A stretch of DNA of 64,000 nt from Edaphobacter modestus (lineage in GTDB: Bacteria; Acidobacteriota; Terriglobia; Terriglobales; Acidobacteriaceae): NCBI RefSeq assembly GCF_004217555.1, contig NZ_SHKW01000002.1:186001-250000 (forward strand), read 5' to 3'. Position numbers and translations under genes: made by a program. The notes under the pieces were generated by a model. The model did no database searches and was not told the origin of the DNA. It saw nothing but the letters and a program-made list of their open reading frames with translations. This document shows, one piece after another, positions 61,954-64,000 of the stretch (position 1 is the first letter of the stretch; every line of letters starts with the position of its first letter).

Positions 61954-62697
61954 ATGAAACTGACCATCAAGATCGCCCTTTCCACTTTGGCAATCGTGCT
62001 TTCCTCCGCGACGGGTGCTTCATCTCAAACCGGCAATTTGCTTCCATCTGCGGATGACGTGATCGCCAAGATGTTGCGGGGTGATGTCGAGCGCAGATCT
62101 GAACTGATGGGGTACACGGCTCTGCGCCGATATGTCGCTGTCAACAAGGATCGCCGAGCCGAGATGGAGGTACGCGTGGAGTGCTCTCCTGAGGGCACGA
62201 GGCAGTTCACGGTTATCTCCGAAAAGGGATCGACTTCGATTCGCAAGCACGTTTTTTACAAAATGCTGAGCGAAGAGAGTGATGCGTCACGTCGCGAGAC
62301 TCGCGACGGCAACCGTATCACACCAGCAAACTACAAATTCAACATGGTCGGGCAAGACACTCTCGACACCGGTCCCGCATACGTGCTGGCGATTATTCCA
62401 AAAACAGAGAACAAGTACCTGATTGATGGAAAAATCTGGGTCAATGCGAAGGACTACTCTATCGTTCGCATCGAGGGCCAGCCTGCACGAAACCCGTCCT
62501 TCTGGGTGCATAACGTGCATTTCGTTCACACATATCAGAGAGTTGGTCAGTTCTGGTTCGCTTCTTCAACCCACAGCACGAGCGAGGTCCGAATCTTTGG
62601 GCGCTCGGAACTAACGATTGAAAACTCTGATTACGCGCTGAATCCGTCGAAGAAACGCACAGCGGAAGCAGATTCTGTAGCGAGCCTGGTCCGATGA
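61954..62697 (+). CDS. Exported LolA/LolB-like protein
   Basis: 247 residues: signal peptide (IALSTLAIVLSSATGASSQT), then a beta-sheet half-barrel (GYTALRRYVAVNKDRRAEME, YVLAIIPKTENKYLIDGKIW, VRIEGQPARNPSFWV) like the outer-membrane lipoprotein-sorting fold, which holds acyl chains. It lacks a lipobox Cys, so it is likely a soluble periplasmic carrier. It starts 3 bp after the receptor stop and overlaps the next gene by ATGA. Confidence 0.75.
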   Translation: MKLTIKIALSTLAIVLSSATGASSQTGNLLPSADDVIAKMLRGDVERRSELMGYTALRRYVAVNKDRRAEMEVRVECSPEGTRQFTVISEKGSTSIRKHVFYKMLSEESDASRRETRDGNRITPANYKFNMVGQDTLDTGPAYVLAIIPKTENKYLIDGKIWVNAKDYSIVRIEGQPARNPSFWVHNVHFVHTYQRVGQFWFASSTHSTSEVRIFGRSELTIENSDYALNPSKKRTAEADSVASLVR

Positions 62698-63680
62698 GAA
62701 AAATTCACCTAATGATCGCGCTCGCTGCACTAGGCCCATTCGCGTGGGTGATCGCCCATGTTGGCCTTTCAACGATGGTGGCGCAATTGAAGGCCATGCG
62801 TATTGCATTACCGATTGTGATGGCTCTGAGCGTGCTCCGCTTATTCCTACAGAGCACCACCTGGTCGGCATCCCTAAAGGGGGAGAATGTTGCTGTCAAT
62901 ACAACAAAATTGATCGGAGTGCGACTGGCTTCGCAGTCGATGGGATATCTCACAGTTCTCGGTCCGGTTATTTCCGAGCCGATGAAGATCAAGCTTCTTG
63001 GGACCTCCAGCGTACCAACCATTACGGCAACTTGTCTGGATACCGGAGTTTACTGGTTCACCTCGGCTTTGGGTGCAATTTCAGGTATCGTTTGTCTTCC
63101 TTTAATCGCCGCTCATGGCGCAACCTACCATTGGACACCAGTTATTCTTGCGCTTGCTTTTGCTGTGTTCGCCATTACACGTCGCAAACCCATCCTTGCT
63201 GGCGTGGTGCGCGCGCTTGGCAGGCGCGCTCCTTCCTGGCTCGCGCGCGCAGAACAATGTGAAACATCTATCCGAACCTATCGCCTCGAACAGCCTGCAT
63301 TAGTTAGCAGGATGTTTTGGATCGGGGTGGCATGCCAGCTACTGGTCGCTTCCGAAGTCGTGGTTGTCTTGTGGTCGCTGCATCTGCCCATTCATCTTTC
63401 CGCGGTTATGACCATTGAAGCAGTGACGAGGGCATTGAAACTGGTGAGCGGTTGGGTTCCAGCACGGGTCGGATTTGACGAGGGCGGTGCGGTGTCGGCG
63501 TTTGCGGTCGTCGGGTTTTCACCCATGCTTGGCCTGGATCTGGCATTGACTCGCCGTGTGCGCGACCTCCTGTGGGCCTTGATGGGGATTCTTTGGCTTG
63601 TCTGGAACACCCGCAGGTTAAGTCATCGGCACGCAATCACACGTAGGCATCCCAGCAATGTTTCCGGACGAGGTATCTAA
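62694..63680 (+). CDS. Flippase-like (LPG-synthase/AglD-type) integral membrane protein
   Basis: 328 residues, about eight hydrophobic helices. LRLFLQSTTWSASL, SMGYLTVLGPVISEPMKIKL, FTSALGAISGIV and PARVGFDEGGAVSAF are the conserved elements of the lysylphosphatidylglycerol-synthase TM/flippase-like superfamily, with the typical P-x-x-x-G-x-x-E (VPARVGFDEGG). ATG overlaps the previous stop. Adjacent to a nucleotidyltransferase it may flip a lipid-linked product. Confidence 0.8.
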   Translation: MRKIHLMIALAALGPFAWVIAHVGLSTMVAQLKAMRIALPIVMALSVLRLFLQSTTWSASLKGENVAVNTTKLIGVRLASQSMGYLTVLGPVISEPMKIKLLGTSSVPTITATCLDTGVYWFTSALGAISGIVCLPLIAAHGATYHWTPVILALAFAVFAITRRKPILAGVVRALGRRAPSWLARAEQCETSIRTYRLEQPALVSRMFWIGVACQLLVASEVVVVLWSLHLPIHLSAVMTIEAVTRALKLVSGWVPARVGFDEGGAVSAFAVVGFSPMLGLDLALTRRVRDLLWALMGILWLVWNTRRLSHRHAITRRHPSNVSGRGI

Positions 63681-64000
63681 ATGCAAGCAGTCATCGCTAT
63701 CCCGCCATTCGCTGCTCTGATCGGCAAACAGAAAACGACAGAACTACTGATGCATCCAGTCGCCGGAGTTCCTCTGCTGAAGAGAATTGTTCTTACCGCA
63801 AGCCGCGCTGCAGCAAGTGAGATTCTCCTGGTTTGTCCCGCGGCCCTGAGTGACGCATTTCCGCGTGACTTCCTGCAAGAGGTCTTCCGATATCGAAGTG
63901 GAATCAGAGTCATCCAATTTGACAAATTTAATCCGCTAGATACCTCAAGCTGGGCGAAGCTGGAGGTGCACCTCAACGACCAGTTCCTTTGGATCCCCTG
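63681..64000 (+). CDS. Nucleotidyltransferase (NTP-transferase fold), 3' partial
   Basis: ATG 63681 immediately follows the flippase TAA. 106 residues are seen: AVIAIPPFAALIGKQKTTEL, MHPVAGVPLLKRIVLTASRA and SEILLVCPAAL fit the Rossmann-like start of sugar- or inositol-phosphate nucleotidyltransferases (helix after PLLKR). The usual glycine-rich GxGxR loop is degenerate (PPFAALIGK). It runs off the window; fusion to a CDP-alcohol phosphotransferase would be typical next to a flippase-like gene. Confidence 0.65.
   Translation, partial: MQAVIAIPPFAALIGKQKTTELLMHPVAGVPLLKRIVLTASRAAASEILLVCPAALSDAFPRDFLQEVFRYRSGIRVIQFDKFNPLDTSSWAKLEVHLNDQFLWIP

Noticed and set aside
1..64000. CRISPR arrays, rRNA genes, complete tRNA genes and replication origin
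   Set aside because: No regularly spaced repeat array, rRNA-like sequence, complete cloverleaf or DnaA-box cluster was seen.

Overview
The window looks like chromosomal accessory DNA from an Acidobacteriota bacterium of the Terriglobia/Acidobacteriaceae type. Three things point there: two copies of the Acidobacterial duplicated orphan permease (ADOP) with its own PadR regulator, Oar-like TonB-dependent receptors ending in aromatic-rich C-termini, and two-component-propeller histidine kinases. The assignment is inference from gene content; no rRNA or complete tRNA gene is present.

Region by region. 1-9.6 kb: a receptor tail, a small conserved protein, a twice-frameshifted PQQ sugar dehydrogenase, a 56-residue zinc-ribbon protein, several decaying metabolic genes, an SDR/TetR pair sharing two perfect CCGACCGGTCGG operators, and two alpha/beta hydrolases (one frameshifted). 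9.7-11.8 kb: a dead ISKra4-type element beside two abutting gene fragments. 12-16.4 kb: an HtrA-like protease whose catalytic His has become Asn, translationally coupled to a LuxR regulator; a ParS/RES toxin-antitoxin pair; a cold shock protein; a PEP-CTERM-like exported protein. 16.6-18.2 kb: an ISNCY-type insertion sequence.

18.2-34.6 kb is the most interesting part. A perfect 162-bp direct repeat (18168-18329 and 34479-34640) brackets a 16.3-kb segment that begins with a tyrosine recombinase gene. The segment carries a 2469-residue secreted Rhs/SpvB protein with a TNT-type (NAD glycohydrolase) tip, followed 4 bp later by a probable 72-residue immunity gene. It also carries a tightly overlapped four-gene operon, AbiEi-like, AbiEii, OLD-family ATPase/TOPRIM nuclease and UvrD-like helicase: an AbiE toxin-antitoxin fused in transcription to a Gabija-like defence pair. 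This reads as a mobile competition and defence island.

34.6-45.1 kb: a LigD remnant, a DUF1080 hydrolase with a clear terminator, a graveyard of diverged ISNCY fragments, and two ADOP/PadR modules, the first bracketed by a 22-bp direct repeat. 45.1-51.2 kb: a large secreted glycosidase, truncated genes, a histone-H1-like small protein and a dead IS110 element. 51.4-58.2 kb: a hybrid propeller histidine kinase with a truncated upstream paralogue, a second dead IS110 element and a DUF1275 permease. 59.2-64 kb: an apparently intact operon of a TonB-dependent receptor, a LolA-like exported protein, a flippase-like membrane protein and a nucleotidyltransferase that runs off the window.

Many genes here are broken, usually by single-base changes in short homopolymers, while very long genes (Rhs, both permeases, kinase, glycosidase, receptor) are intact. 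That favours genuine decay over poor sequence quality.
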